From: Actinomyces oricola
GTDB lineage: Bacteria > Actinomycetota > Actinomycetes > Actinomycetales > Actinomycetaceae
Length of the DNA stretch: 64,000 nt
Direction: 5' to 3'
Assembly: GCF_004104015.1 (NCBI RefSeq)
Contig: NZ_RYFV01000001.1
Span: 292,424-356,423, forward strand
The notes beneath the pieces were generated by a model. The model was not told where the DNA came from. It was given only the letters and a program-made list of their open reading frames with translations, and searched no databases. This document shows, in pieces, positions 20,222 to 28,647 of this stretch. A program made the position numbers and the translations under genes. Every line of letters starts with the position of its first letter. Within the stretch, counting starts at the first letter, position 1.

Positions 20222-20845
20222 TCAGCGTGAGTAGTACTCGACGACCATCTGGACGTCGCAGGTCACGGGGACCTCATCGCGCTTGGGACGGCGCACCAGC
20301 GTGGCGGAGAGCTTCTCCAACTCGACCGTCAGGTAGTCGGGCACGGGCGGCAGGACGTCGCGGTGCGCGCCGGCGGCGGCCACCTGGAAGGGGACCATCA
20401 CCTGGGAGCGCGGGCGGACCTGGATGGTCTGGCCGGGCTTGACGCGGAAGGAGGGGCGGTCCACGATCCTGCCGTCCACCAGGATGTGGCGGTGGACCAC
20501 GGCCTGGCGGGCCTGGGCGATAGTGCGGGCGAAGCCGGAGCGCAGGACAAGAGCATCCAGGCGCATCTCCAGGAGCTCGACCAGGGACTCACCGGTCAGG
20601 CCCTTCTCGCGGCGGGCCTCCTTGAAGACCCGCTGGAGCTGGGCCTCGCGAATACCGTACTGGGCGCGCAGGCGCTGCTTCTCCTTGAGACGGACGGCGT
20701 AGTCGGATTCGGCGCGACGCCGGGCGCGCCCGTGCTCGCCGGGGCCGTAGGGGCGCTTCTCGAAGTAGCGCACGGCCTTGGGGGTCAGCGGGATGCCCAG
20801 GGCGCGCGAGAGGCGCACCTGACGGCGGGAGCGGGATGAGCTCAC
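20222..20845 (-). CDS. rpsD: Ribosomal protein S4
   Basis: 16S rRNA-binding primary assembly protein of the 30S subunit. The 207-aa product begins (GTG) SSSRSRRQVRLSRALGIPLT and continues PKAVRYFEKRPYGPGEHGR, which is characteristic of actinobacterial S4. The N-terminus lacks the zinc-binding cysteines of C+ type S4. The S4 RNA-binding domain is MRLDALVLRSGFARTIAQAR with VHRHILVDGRIVDRPSF. The frame is open 40 codons upstream, but the GTG at 20845 has an AGGAAGAG ribosome site and gives the family N-terminus. It is monocistronic here, between a terminator and a 350-nt intergenic stretch. Confidence 0.96.
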   Translation of the reverse strand: MSSSRSRRQVRLSRALGIPLTPKAVRYFEKRPYGPGEHGRARRRAESDYAVRLKEKQRLRAQYGIREAQLQRVFKEARREKGLTGESLVELLEMRLDALVLRSGFARTIAQARQAVVHRHILVDGRIVDRPSFRVKPGQTIQVRPRSQVMVPFQVAAAGAHRDVLPPVPDYLTVELEKLSATLVRRPKRDEVPVTCDVQMVVEYYSR

Positions 20846-21197
20846 TTGTTGTTTCTCTTCCTGTCGGATTTCTCGCGCGCCGCGGGCGGGTGCCCGCGGC
20901 GCGGGGTCAGCCGTAGCAGGCCAGGACCCCAGGGGCCCGTCGGGCGCACTGCGCCAACGAACCACCCCAGGACTTTAGCCCGAGGACGACGGCGGCCGCA
21001 CCCTTCGCCCACCGCCTGTGAGGCGATCCTCATCGTCTTCATTGTTCGTCTTCATTGTTTCAGTGCCCTGGCCAGGGGCTCCGGCGGCGTCGAGTGCTTC
21101 ACCGCGACCGGCCCGATTCACCTCAGGCGCCGCCGCCCAATGGGCGGCCGTGCGCCCGGCAGAGCGCGGTCGACGAGGGCTTCGGCGGCATTCTCGG
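20846..21197. other. Intergenic region upstream of rpsD with a 13-bp tandem repeat
   Basis: No gene is supported here. It should hold the rpsD promoter (minus). CGTCTTCATTGTT occurs twice head to tail at 21034-21046 and 21047-21059, in an otherwise GC-rich stretch. No clear -35/-10 pair could be fixed. Confidence 0.4.
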
Positions 21198-22073
21198 CTA
21201 CCGCCGTCTCCGCGCCCGGTAGAGCACGGAGACGGCGGCGATCAGCAGAAAAGCGCTGAAGAGCCATCTGCCCGTCACCGGGCTCATGCCCGCAGCGAGG
21301 AACGAGCCCACCGGGGAGCACACCGCCGAGGCTGCTCCGGCCAGCAGGCCGACGCGCAGTTCGACACCGCCCCGCCGAAGGTTGCCCGCCGTGCCGGCCA
21401 CGGCGGTGGGCACCATGGCGGCCAAGGAGGTGCCGCGCGCCAACAGGTCGCTGGCGCCCAAAACAATCTCCAGCCCCGGCACAACCACCACTCCCCCGCC
21501 GACGCCGACCAGCCCGGCGAGAAGGCCCGCCACCAGGCCGAGGCACACCAGCGCCACACACCGACCGGGGCTCAACGCGAGCGCTATGCCTCGCACCGGT
21601 ACCGACATCCGCTGAGCCACCAGGACCAGGACGATAAAGGCGACGAAGATCCACGTCAGCACCCGGGTGGGAAGGCTGTGCAGGAGGCGAACACCAACCT
21701 GGGTGCCCGCCAGGGAGCCGAGCACGACCAGCGCCGCGGCGACGAGCGAAACCTCGGCACGCAGGCCGTAACTCATGGCCCCGACGAGGGCTGCGGGCGC
21801 AATGGCCACCAGGGAGGTGGCAGCGGCCCGGCGCTGGTCCAGGCCCAGGACGGCCACCAATGCGGGCACCAGCACAATGCCGCCTCCGACCCCGAATAAC
21901 CCGGACAGGAGCCCCGCGCTCGCGCCGACAAGGCACGCCAGGGCCAATCTGCCCGGGCTCGTGGATCCGCCGCGTTGAATCTGGCCGCCCGAGGACTGCG
22001 GCGCCTCGGGCCGGTGGCGCACATCGGGGGATGCGTCAGCGCCGTCGTCGCCGGCCTGCTGATCGTCCTCCAT
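21198..22073 (-). CDS. TSUP (TauE/SafE-like) membrane permease
   Basis: A 291-aa integral membrane protein of the TSUP family, whose members export sulfite, sulfoacetate or related anions. After a polar N-terminal tail of about 40 residues come eight or so hydrophobic segments in two homologous halves. Each half opens with the family glycine motif: LLSGLFGVGGGIVLVPALV in the first and LLAGLVGVGGGVVVVPGLE in the second. It ends in RARRRR. The start is supported by TAAGCT 6 nt upstream and by the absence of any Shine-Dalgarno sequence, suggesting a leaderless mRNA. The substrate cannot be told from the sequence, and no sulfur gene is adjacent. Confidence 0.88.
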   Translation of the reverse strand: MEDDQQAGDDGADASPDVRHRPEAPQSSGGQIQRGGSTSPGRLALACLVGASAGLLSGLFGVGGGIVLVPALVAVLGLDQRRAAATSLVAIAPAALVGAMSYGLRAEVSLVAAALVVLGSLAGTQVGVRLLHSLPTRVLTWIFVAFIVLVLVAQRMSVPVRGIALALSPGRCVALVCLGLVAGLLAGLVGVGGGVVVVPGLEIVLGASDLLARGTSLAAMVPTAVAGTAGNLRRGGVELRVGLLAGAASAVCSPVGSFLAAGMSPVTGRWLFSAFLLIAAVSVLYRARRRR

Positions 22074-22079
22074 GCGCTC

Positions 22080-22085
22080 AGCTTA
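22080..22085 (-). promoter_or_regulatory. -10 element of a leaderless TSUP permease transcript
   Basis: TAAGCT (TANNNT) lies exactly 6 nt before the ATG at 22073, with no ribosome site between. Confidence 0.5.
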
Positions 22086-22239
22086 GGCACCGGCGGGAAC
22101 GCCGGGTGCCCGTGATCGAACGATGTCGCACGCCCCGTGGGGCGCGAAGTACCGCGAAGTGCAGAAGAAGTGCAGAAAGCCACAGGAGGTGCCGGGGAAG
22201 AACTAGAGAGCACGGGCCACCACCTGGCGCCGCGCAGCC

Positions 22240-23751
22240 CTATGACTCGGGCCCGCCGGGGGCGGCCCGCCATGGCCCCTGGCCCAGCCTGTTCCTGGCT
22301 GCGCTGCACCGCTCGAACTCAGTCCCGGCAGTCTCAGGAGAACTGGCGCTCGCGGGGTCAACCGAGGCCGTGGTCTGCAGGATCCTGCGGATGGAGGCCA
22401 GGCGTTGAGTCAGGCGGTCCTCAAATCCGTGGGTGGTCGGCCGGTAGTATTCGGCGCCTTCCAGGTCATTGGGCAGGTAGGACTGGGCCACCACGGAGTG
22501 CGGGAAGTCGTGGGGGTAGAGATATCCCTGACCGTGACCAAGAGATTGGGCTCCCGGGTAGTGAGCGTCGCGCAGATGGGCCGGCACCTGCCCGCCCTTG
22601 CCGGCGCGCACGTCGGCCATGGCCCGATCCAGGGCGATGGTGACCGCATTGGACTTTGGTGCGGTGGCCACGGCCAGGGCCGCCTCGGCAAGAACCAGTC
22701 CGGCTTCGGGCATGCCTATGAGTGCTACGGCCTGTTGGGCGGCCGCAGCCGTGGACAGCACCGTGGGATCGGCCAAGCCCACGTCCTCGGCGGCATGGAT
22801 GACAATGCGCCGGGCAATGAACCGGGGGTCCTCTCCGGCGGCAATCATGCGGGCCAGGTAGTGGAGTGTCGCGTCCGGGTCCGAGCCGCGCATGGACTTA
22901 ATGAAGGCGCTGACGACGTCGTAGTGCTGGTCTCCGCGACGGTCGTAGCGCACGGCGGCCACATCGACGGCCCGTTCGACGTCGGCCAGGGTGACGGCCG
23001 GGACCGTCCGGGCCGCTTCCCCAGGGGCGTCCTCGGCTGTGGCGGCCAGGACCGCACCGGCCGCCGCCTCCAGGATTGTCAGGGACTTGCGGGCATCCGA
23101 GCCGGCCATCCGCACAATCTGCTCGCCGGCATCCCGGCTCAGGCTCACCGAGCCATCCAGGCCCCGGGGGTCGGCGACGGCCCGCTCCACCAAGGCGCGG
23201 ACGCTGCGGGCATCAAGGGGTTGGAGGGTCAGCAGCAAGGAGCGGGACAGCAGCGGGGAGACGACCGAGAACGAGGGGTTCTCGGTCGTCGCCGCCATGA
23301 GGGTCACCCAGCGGTTCTCCACGCTGGGAAGAAGCGCATCCTGCTGGGATCGGGAGAAGCGATGCACTTCGTCAATGAAGAGAACCGTCTCCTGCCCCGA
23401 AGCGGCCAGACGGCGTCGGGCGTCCTGGACGACGGCGCGCACGTCCCTGACCCCGGCACTGACCGCGGACAACTCCACGAAGCGGCGGCCTGAGGCGCGA
23501 GCCACAAGGTAGGCCAAGGTGGTCTTGCCGGTGCCCGGAGGCCCCCACAGGATCACGCTGGAGACTCCTGGGCCGGTGCGCGGGCCGGCAGCCGGATCAA
23601 TGAGCCTGCGCAGGGGGGAGCCCGGGGCCAGAAGGTGGTCCTGACCCAAGACCTCGTCGAGGGCGCGCGGACGCATCCGCACGGCCAGCGGCGCCCGGGC
23701 GTCGTCGGGCACCCCGGCGTCATCCACCCCCTGGGTCTCGAACAGATCCAT
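22240..23751 (-). CDS. rarA: Replication-associated recombination protein A (AAA+ ATPase)
   Basis: RarA/MgsA acts at stalled forks and gaps with SSB. The 503-aa protein shows the RarA N-terminus [20 protein letters not shown], Walker [13 protein letters not shown], Walker [20 protein letters not shown], and sensor 1 in [17 protein letters not shown]. The C-terminal tetramerisation region includes [29 protein letters not shown], a family hallmark split by no frameshift. The last 40 or so residues are a non-conserved tail. An earlier GTG at 23775 is open, but the ATG at 23751 gives MDLFETQ and has TAGGGT 7 nt upstream, consistent with a leaderless message. It is divergent from the MMPL gene. 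Confidence 0.94.
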   Translation of the reverse strand: MDLFETQGVDDAGVPDDARAPLAVRMRPRALDEVLGQDHLLAPGSPLRRLIDPAAGPRTGPGVSSVILWGPPGTGKTTLAYLVARASGRRFVELSAVSAGVRDVRAVVQDARRRLAASGQETVLFIDEVHRFSRSQQDALLPSVENRWVTLMAATTENPSFSVVSPLLSRSLLLTLQPLDARSVRALVERAVADPRGLDGSVSLSRDAGEQIVRMAGSDARKSLTILEAAAGAVLAATAEDAPGEAARTVPAVTLADVERAVDVAAVRYDRRGDQHYDVVSAFIKSMRGSDPDATLHYLARMIAAGEDPRFIARRIVIHAAEDVGLADPTVLSTAAAAQQAVALIGMPEAGLVLAEAALAVATAPKSNAVTIALDRAMADVRAGKGGQVPAHLRDAHYPGAQSLGHGQGYLYPHDFPHSVVAQSYLPNDLEGAEYYRPTTHGFEDRLTQRLASIRRILQTTASVDPASASSPETAGTEFERCSAARNRLGQGPWRAAPGGPES

Positions 23752-23758
23752 GGGAGTG

Positions 23759-23764
23759 ACCCTA
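23759..23764 (-). promoter_or_regulatory. -10 element of a leaderless rarA transcript
   Basis: TAGGGT lies 7 nt before the rarA ATG at 23751; no Shine-Dalgarno sequence is present. Confidence 0.45.
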
Positions 23765-23833
23765 TCCCTCACCACCCCTCACCGGCGCGCCCCGCCCCTG
23801 GAGGCGAACCCTTCCGGGGAACAGTGGAACAAT

Positions 23834-26137
23834 ATGGTCATGCTCTCCTGGCTCGCCCGTCGGATTATTAAGGACGCCTGGATCGTCGTCGGTGCCTGGG
23901 CGTTCTTGGCTATTGTCATGCTGGCGCTGGCACTGACCGGCCTGGGCGGTAAGGGCCTATTCGAACGCCTCGAGCCGGGCAATGCGGTCGTGCAGGGGAC
24001 TGAGAGCGCTGAGGGCCAGGAGGTTCTTGACACGCTGACCGGTGACGGCGTCGCCGTCTCCCTGCTCATCACCGGCGTGGACATCTCCACCCCTGACAAG
24101 CAGGCGGCGGTGGCCGCCGCCCTGGAGCCGGCTCACAGCGAGCTGCGCGATCTGGTCGGTGAGGAGAATGTGCTCGACCCTTTCGTGGTGCCCAGGATGC
24201 TTGAGGAGCCGGCTGCCCAGGTCCTGGCCTCCACCAAACTTGATGGTTTCCTCATTGTCGTTACCGTCGACCCCAACGGCGCGGCCATCGCCCGGGCGGA
24301 CGATGAGGCCTACACGAATAAGCGCGACGAGATCGTTGCCAAGGTCGAGACGCGCTTGGCGGCGGTGCCCGCCGAGCTCCAAAAGGTCGACCCCTCGGCG
24401 CAGGGCATCGTCTCCGACGAGGCGCTCATGAGCCAAGCCGTCAATGACCAGGTGGAGAAGGACCTGGTGCGGGGCGAAGTCATTGCCCTACCGGCCGCGC
24501 TCATCATTATGGTGCTCGTATTCGGTGGTTTCTTGGCCGCGGGGATGCCGCTGTTGGGCGGGGTGGTCTCCATCGCCGCCACCTTGGGGGTGCTCTACTT
24601 CATGAGCCTGGGCGCCGAGATGCAGTCCTTCGTCGTCAATATCGTCTCGGTAATCGGCCTGGGCCTGTCCATCGACTACGGCCTGCTCATTACGTCCCGC
24701 TACCGGGAGGAGCTGGCCCGCGCGCACGGCCAGGATGATGGGGCCGAGGAGGGCCGCGCACGCCGGCGCCGCACCGGGCGACGCGATACGCTCATTACCA
24801 GATGCATGCTGCGCACCCTGGCCACGGCGGGACGCACTGTGCTTTTCTCGGCTCTGACCGTCGCGGTGTCCATGCTCGGCCTGGTGCTGGTGGGCACCGG
24901 CATTCTGCGCTCAATCGGGCTGGCGGGTGTTGCGGTCGTCCTCATCTCAGTGGCGGCCTCACTAACCCTCATCCCCTCGGTGCTGGTGCTCTTGGGGCGC
25001 CGTCTGCTCAAACCCTCCCCCCTGCAGAGACTGCCCCTGCTCGGCGCCCTGCAACGACGCGTGGGAGACGTCACCCGGGAAGAAGGGGTCTTCTCCGCCC
25101 TGGCCCGTCGGGTCCACGCCCGCCCCTGGCTGGTGCTTATCGGCTGCCTGGCGCTCCTGGGCGTGCTCGCCGCCCCGGTGCGCGGCTTGCACATGCTGTC
25201 CTCAACCACTGATCTGCTGCCCCCGGCCTCCGGACAGCGCACCTATCTGCGCATTCTTCAGGAGGACTATCCGGCGGCAACCGAGCAGGACGCCACTCTC
25301 ATTATCGCCGGCGCCGGGGACTCGGTCACCGACTTCATTAATGACAAGGTCGCCACCACCCCCGGCGTGACCTCCGTGCTCAAGTCCGCCACGGCCGAGA
25401 AGTACACAGTGGTTTACTTGGACTTGGAGGGCGAGCCCTCCTCATCGACCGCTGAGCAGGCGGTCAGTTCCCTGCGCTCCCTGCCGGCACCGGCCGACAC
25501 CTGGATCACCGGGCAGGCGGCCACTCAGCTCGACTTCCGCCAGTCCGTGTCCGCCCAGCTGCCGTGGGTCGTGGGCATCATTATCCTGGCTACGGTGGTC
25601 CTGCTCTTCCTTATGACTGGTTCTTTGCTGGTGCCCCTTAAGGCCCTCATTATCAACACCATTTCTCTGGTGTCCTCCCTGGGGGTCGTGGTGTGGGTTT
25701 TCCAAGGCGGGCACGGCGCCGGCCTGCTGGGGTTCACACCGATCGGAGGGGTGGAGACCTATGTGGTGGTCACCGCCCTGGGGGTGGGGTTCGGCCTGGC
25801 AATGGACTATGAGGTCTTCCTGCTGGGCCGGATCAAGGAGCACTGGGATGCTGGGGCGGACAATGACGCCGCGGTCGAGCGCGGGCTCCAGCACTCCGGG
25901 CGGATCGTGACCTCTGCGGCCCTGATTATGCTCACAGTCTTCCTGGGTTTCACGGTCGGCGAGCTGCTGGTGGTCAAAGAGATTGGGCTGGCGCTGGCAG
26001 TGATTGTGGCCCTGGACGCCACCGTGGTGCGGATGCTCCTCGTGCCGGCAACCATGACCCTGCTGGGCAAGTGGAACTGGTGGGCGCCCGCCCCCTTGCA
26101 GCGCCTGCACAAGCGCTACGGCTTGAACGAGGGCTGA
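23834..26137 (+). CDS. MMPL-family RND transporter
   Basis: A 767-aa membrane transporter of the MMPL family, which in actinobacteria exports lipids, siderophores or drugs by proton motive force. The topology is the RND pattern twice over: one N-terminal membrane helix (about 15-38), a large extracytoplasmic loop, then a bundle of five helices. The cytoplasmic linker has a RARRRRTGRRDT basic patch, and the pattern then repeats. The proton-relay-type motifs are GLSIDYGLLITSRYREEL in half one and GFGLAMDYEVFLLGRIKEHW in half two. The ATG at 23834 (a second is at 23840) follows a GTGGAAC purine patch. It is transcribed away from rarA. Confidence 0.92.
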   Translation: MVMLSWLARRIIKDAWIVVGAWAFLAIVMLALALTGLGGKGLFERLEPGNAVVQGTESAEGQEVLDTLTGDGVAVSLLITGVDISTPDKQAAVAAALEPAHSELRDLVGEENVLDPFVVPRMLEEPAAQVLASTKLDGFLIVVTVDPNGAAIARADDEAYTNKRDEIVAKVETRLAAVPAELQKVDPSAQGIVSDEALMSQAVNDQVEKDLVRGEVIALPAALIIMVLVFGGFLAAGMPLLGGVVSIAATLGVLYFMSLGAEMQSFVVNIVSVIGLGLSIDYGLLITSRYREELARAHGQDDGAEEGRARRRRTGRRDTLITRCMLRTLATAGRTVLFSALTVAVSMLGLVLVGTGILRSIGLAGVAVVLISVAASLTLIPSVLVLLGRRLLKPSPLQRLPLLGALQRRVGDVTREEGVFSALARRVHARPWLVLIGCLALLGVLAAPVRGLHMLSSTTDLLPPASGQRTYLRILQEDYPAATEQDATLIIAGAGDSVTDFINDKVATTPGVTSVLKSATAEKYTVVYLDLEGEPSSSTAEQAVSSLRSLPAPADTWITGQAATQLDFRQSVSAQLPWVVGIIILATVVLLFLMTGSLLVPLKALIINTISLVSSLGVVVWVFQGGHGAGLLGFTPIGGVETYVVVTALGVGFGLAMDYEVFLLGRIKEHWDAGADNDAAVERGLQHSGRIVTSAALIMLTVFLGFTVGELLVVKEIGLALAVIVALDATVVRMLLVPATMTLLGKWNWWAPAPLQRLHKRYGLNEG

Positions 26138-26145
26138 GCGCTCAC

Positions 26146-26174
26146 TTCTCCATATTCTCCATAATTCTCCATAG
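26146..26174. repeat. Three head-to-tail TTCTCCATA repeats
   Basis: TTCTCCATA occurs at 26146, 26155 and 26165, spaced 9 and 10 bp, in the 69-nt gap between the convergent MMPL and YciO genes. CTTCT and AGAAG at the ends could pair into a loose hairpin. Function unknown. Confidence 0.5.
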
Positions 26175-26206
26175 AAGCGCGCGATGCGCGGGCCTTTGAA
26201 GATGAA

Positions 26207-26824
26207 TCAGATGAAGGAGTGGTCTCCGGCCCCGGCCCGCAGGAGTTCGGGGGCATCCTGAGTCAGGTCGATGACGGTGGTGGGCTCGGTGGAGGTCACC
26301 GGCCCCTCAATCACAATGTCAATAAGGTGGCCGAGGCTGTCCTCAATCTCCCAGCCGCTGGTCTCGGGCTCCTCTTGGCCGGGGCGGATGAAGGTGGAGG
26401 ACAAGATGGGGCTGGCGAACTCCGCCACAAGCGCCTGGGTGATGGCGTGGTCGGGGATGCGCACCCCCAGGGTGTGCTTCTTAGGGTTGAGTGTCATTCG
26501 CGGCACGTCCTTGGTGCCCTTGAGAATGAAGGTGTAGGGGCCGGGCGTCAGGCGCTTAATGAGGCGGAAGGCGTTGTTGCCCACGATCGCCAGGGGGCCG
26601 GCCTGAGCGAAGTTGGCGCACACGAAAGTGAAGTTGTGCTTGTCGTCGAGCTGGCGGATGGCGCGAATGCGGTCAAGCCCCTCCTTGTTGCCCGGCGCGC
26701 AGGCCAGGGCGTAGCCGGAGTCGGTCGGGTAGGCGACCAGGCCGCCGTCGCGCAAGGTCCCCACCACCTTCGCTACGAGTCGTGCCTGCGGGTTGACGGG
26801 GTGGAGCTCAATGTAGCGCGACAT
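26207..26824 (-). CDS. YciO/YrdC/Sua5-family protein (YciO subgroup)
   Basis: The 205-aa protein has the YrdC-like RNA-binding fold used by threonylcarbamoyl-AMP synthases. The N-terminus SRYIELHPVNPQARLV and the segments VAYPTDSGYALAC, IRQLDDKHNFTFVC and LTPGPYTFILKGTKDVPR closely follow E. coli YciO rather than TsaC. YciO shares the fold, but its physiological role is less certain than that of TsaC/Sua5. The ATG at 26824 is preferred over an upstream in-frame codon because it gives the family N-terminus. It is convergent with the MMPL gene. Confidence 0.9.
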   Translation of the reverse strand: MSRYIELHPVNPQARLVAKVVGTLRDGGLVAYPTDSGYALACAPGNKEGLDRIRAIRQLDDKHNFTFVCANFAQAGPLAIVGNNAFRLIKRLTPGPYTFILKGTKDVPRMTLNPKKHTLGVRIPDHAITQALVAEFASPILSSTFIRPGQEEPETSGWEIEDSLGHLIDIVIEGPVTSTEPTTVIDLTQDAPELLRAGAGDHSFI

Positions 26825-26890
26825 GCCCCCATTGTGCCCTGCCGCATGGACTCTCGGCAGTCCAACGGGCCGCACGGCCCACGCTCCACG

Positions 26891-27472
26891 TCAATCCCCC
26901 AGTGCGGCAATGGCGCCGGCGGCGGCAGCCACAGCGTCGTCAAGCCAGTCGGGAACCTCTCCACCCACGAAGGGTTGGACCATCCCGTGGGGGCACAGGC
27001 GCATGGCGGTGTGCAGCAGGGTGTTGCGGTGAGCATCGAAATCCCGATAGCGGCGATAGACCAGCTCCCGGGAGACAATGTCGACCTCCTCGTTGAGGGC
27101 GGCAATCTCCTCGCGCAGGCCGGGAGGGGCAGTGTCGAGCAGTTCGCTGTGCCGGTAGAGGGTCATGGCGTAGGCGTCGGCCGGGTGCTCTCGGCAGAAC
27201 TGGACGACGTGGACGGCCGCTGCCACCACGGCGTCGGCGGCCGGTTCTGAGCGGCAGGCCCGAAGGAAGCCGGTGTGGAAACGACGCATTGAACGCAACC
27301 ACAGCCTTATGAGCAGCTCCTCGCGGGAAGCGAAGCGGTGGTAGATCGACCCGGTTGGAGCCCCTGCGGCCCGGGCGATCTGGGCCATCGTGACCTCCGT
27401 CCCCTGCTCCAGGACGGTCCGGGTGGCGGCGTCAAGGATGTCATCGGCGCTGAATCTCGCTGGTCGTGCCAT
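26891..27472 (-). CDS. TetR-family transcriptional regulator
   Basis: The 193-aa protein has an N-terminal helix-turn-helix, RFSADDILDAATRTVLEQG then TMAQIARAAGAPTGSIYHRF, the TetR DNA-binding signature, with ASREELLIRLWLRS leading into the ligand-binding domain. The C-terminal domain has no family-specific motif that I recognise. There is no Shine-Dalgarno sequence. TAGACT lies 7 nt before the ATG, and the region upstream carries several TTCTAGAA-type boxes, so autorepression is likely. No transporter or enzyme is divergently adjacent, so the ligand and any other targets are unknown. The 3' neighbour yciO is 66 nt away and may be cotranscribed. Confidence 0.9.
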   Translation of the reverse strand: MARPARFSADDILDAATRTVLEQGTEVTMAQIARAAGAPTGSIYHRFASREELLIRLWLRSMRRFHTGFLRACRSEPAADAVVAAAVHVVQFCREHPADAYAMTLYRHSELLDTAPPGLREEIAALNEEVDIVSRELVYRRYRDFDAHRNTLLHTAMRLCPHGMVQPFVGGEVPDWLDDAVAAAAGAIAALGD

Positions 27473-27479
27473 GGGCGGG

Positions 27480-27549
27480 AGTCTAGATCCCGAATGAGAT
27501 CCTACGTTCTAGAACGAATATTCTAGAACATATATTCTAGATGTTTTAG
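27480..27549. promoter_or_regulatory. Tandem TTCTAGAA operator array for the TetR regulator
   Basis: TCTAGA cores occur at 27482, 27508, 27522 and 27536. The last three are spaced exactly 14 bp (TTCTAGAACGAATA, TTCTAGAACATATA, TTCTAGATGTTTTA). The box at 27482 overlaps the -10-like TAGACT (27480-27485) of tetR. The regular spacing and position argue for a repressor array. Confidence 0.65.
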
Positions 27550-27812
27550 CCGCGCTGGCACCCTGAGCCATTCACTGCGATAGACGCCCATCCGGACATG
27601 GACGAGGGCCGGACAGCAGTTGTCTCTGCCTTTGTCCCGACCTTGCGCCAGGCGTCAACGCACCCGTGTCCGTCTGCGCTCGGCAGCCCGCGCAGTCGCC
27701 CCCACGAGCTGGCAGCTGCGCTCGGCGCCGGGGCCGAGCAGCCCTCACGGCCGCCCCAATGGGCTACTGTGGTCAGCGCTATCCACTGATCCGGGTGCCG
27801 TCAGGCACGCAA
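27550..27812. other. Intergenic stretch between tetR operators and the arsR promoter
   Basis: About 260 nt with no supportable gene. A 63-codon frame at 27598-27789 has no ribosome site or recognisable product and was not accepted. No hairpin of note was seen. Confidence 0.35.
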
Positions 27813-27840
27813 TTGCCGCATTGAGTTTCTTTGATATAAG
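27813..27840 (+). promoter_or_regulatory. Promoter of the arsR-metallothionein pair
   Basis: TTGCCG (27813-27818) and TATAAG (27835-27840) are 16 bp apart in an AT-rich patch. The -10 ends only 9 nt before the arsR ATG, so transcription would start at or a few nt before the start codon (leaderless or nearly so). An SmtB-type operator should overlap here, but no clean inverted repeat was found. Confidence 0.5.
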
Positions 27841-27849
27841 GTTGGTTTT

Positions 27850-28167
27850 ATGCGAGAGGTCGAGGCACCGCTCTCCGACGAGGAACCCGTCGTGCGGCTG
27901 TTCAAGGCCCTCGCGCACCCGATGAGGGCGAGCATTATCCACCGCCTGACCACTTCGGCGGCGGACGTCACCGAGCTCACCGAGCTCCTGGGCGCCTCCC
28001 AGCCCCTGGTGTCACACCATCTGCGCATTCTGCGCGACGCTCACCTGGTACAGGTTGAGCGCAGTGGGCGACGCTCGAACTACTCCCTCATCGATGACCA
28101 CGTGGCGTCGATCTTCCTCGACGCCCTGAACCACATGAGAGAACATGACCATGACTGTCACCACTGA
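27850..28167 (+). CDS. ArsR/SmtB-family metal-sensing repressor with an alpha-5 zinc site
   Basis: A 105-aa winged-helix repressor. The helix-turn-helix is DVTELTELLGASQPLVSHHLRIL (about 39-61), followed by the wing VQVERSGRRSNYSL. The last helix carries Asp82, His84, His95 and Glu98: D-x-H, then H at +11 and E at +14. This is the spacing of the alpha-5 zinc ligands of SmtB (Asp, His, His, Glu). No alpha-3 CVC motif is present, which argues against an arsenic or cadmium alpha-3 sensor. The C-terminus HDHDCHH could also bind metal. The next gene overlaps its end and encodes a His/Cys-rich protein, so zinc-released repression of a metal-binding protein is the natural reading. The metal identity is inferred. 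Confidence 0.9.
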   Translation: MREVEAPLSDEEPVVRLFKALAHPMRASIIHRLTTSAADVTELTELLGASQPLVSHHLRILRDAHLVQVERSGRRSNYSLIDDHVASIFLDALNHMREHDHDCHH

Positions 28168-28474
28168 GCACCGCCCCGCCGAGGCCCACCACCACACCCA
28201 CGGCCCGAACTGCGGCCACCTCGCCATCATCCATGGCGACCACGTCGACTACGTCCACAACGGGCACCTCCACCACGAGGACCACGGGCACTACGACGAG
28301 TGCGACACCTGCGCCTGCCCGCACTGCTCAGACTCCTGCGCCGTATGCGAGTGTCAGGACTGCTCCTGCCCCACCTGCAACCACAACACCTGCAGCTGCC
28401 CGCACTGCTCAGACTCCTGCTCCTCATGCGTCTGCGAGGACTGCTCCTGCCCCACCTGCACGCACGCCGCCTGA
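28151..28474 (+). CDS. His/Cys-rich metallothionein-like metal-binding protein
   Basis: A 107-aa protein with 20 Cys and 18 His. Residues about 7-49 are His-rich (AHHHTHGPNCGHLAIIHGDH, then VDYVHNGHLHHEDHGHYDE) and resemble small actinobacterial zinc-associated proteins with a GDHVDYxHxGHxH core. Residues 51-103 contain 19 Cys arranged as CxC, CxxC and CxxxC, built from two 27-residue repeats (54-80 and 81-107) with all nine Cys kept. There is no signal peptide or membrane segment. The ATG at 28151 is preferred over 28145 because GAGAG at 28137-28141 is then 9 nt upstream. The start lies inside the end of arsR, so translation is coupled. Likely role: intracellular zinc (or copper/cadmium) storage or buffering. 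It could also be a metallochaperone. Confidence 0.85.
   Translation: MTVTTEHRPAEAHHHTHGPNCGHLAIIHGDHVDYVHNGHLHHEDHGHYDECDTCACPHCSDSCAVCECQDCSCPTCNHNTCSCPHCSDSCSSCVCEDCSCPTCTHAA
28310..28471 (+). repeat. Two tandem 81-bp repeats encoding the Cys-rich domain
   Basis: Copies at 28310-28390 and 28391-28471 match at about 67 of 81 positions and encode CxCPHCSDSCxxCxCxDCSCPTC twice. The second copy ends at the last residue of the protein. Confidence 0.85.
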
Positions 28475-28548
28475 GATCGGGCGGGCGACGGGTGCGGGCC
28501 CCGCGCGGGGCCCGCGCGGGGCCCGCCGATGACGATCCACTGACATCC

Positions 28549-28578
28549 GGGGCCCGCAACCTCGTGGTTGCGGGCCCC
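28549..28578. terminator. Bidirectional terminator between the metallothionein-like gene and aspS
   Basis: Perfect 13-bp arms (GGGGCCCGCAACC and complement) around a TCGT loop, placed between convergent genes. A second perfect 18-bp GC palindrome sits at 28496-28513, closer to the plus-strand gene. Confidence 0.6.
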
Positions 28579-28647
28579 TCGGTGTCGAACTGCGTATTGG
28601 GCGCGAGGCGTCGTCCTCAGGCTTCCAAGGCGCTCGTGGGGGGTGAC

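Noticed and set aside
27598..27789. A 63-codon plus-strand frame between tetR and arsR
   Set aside because: No ribosome site, no TANNNT at 6-7 nt and composition of non-coding GC-rich DNA.
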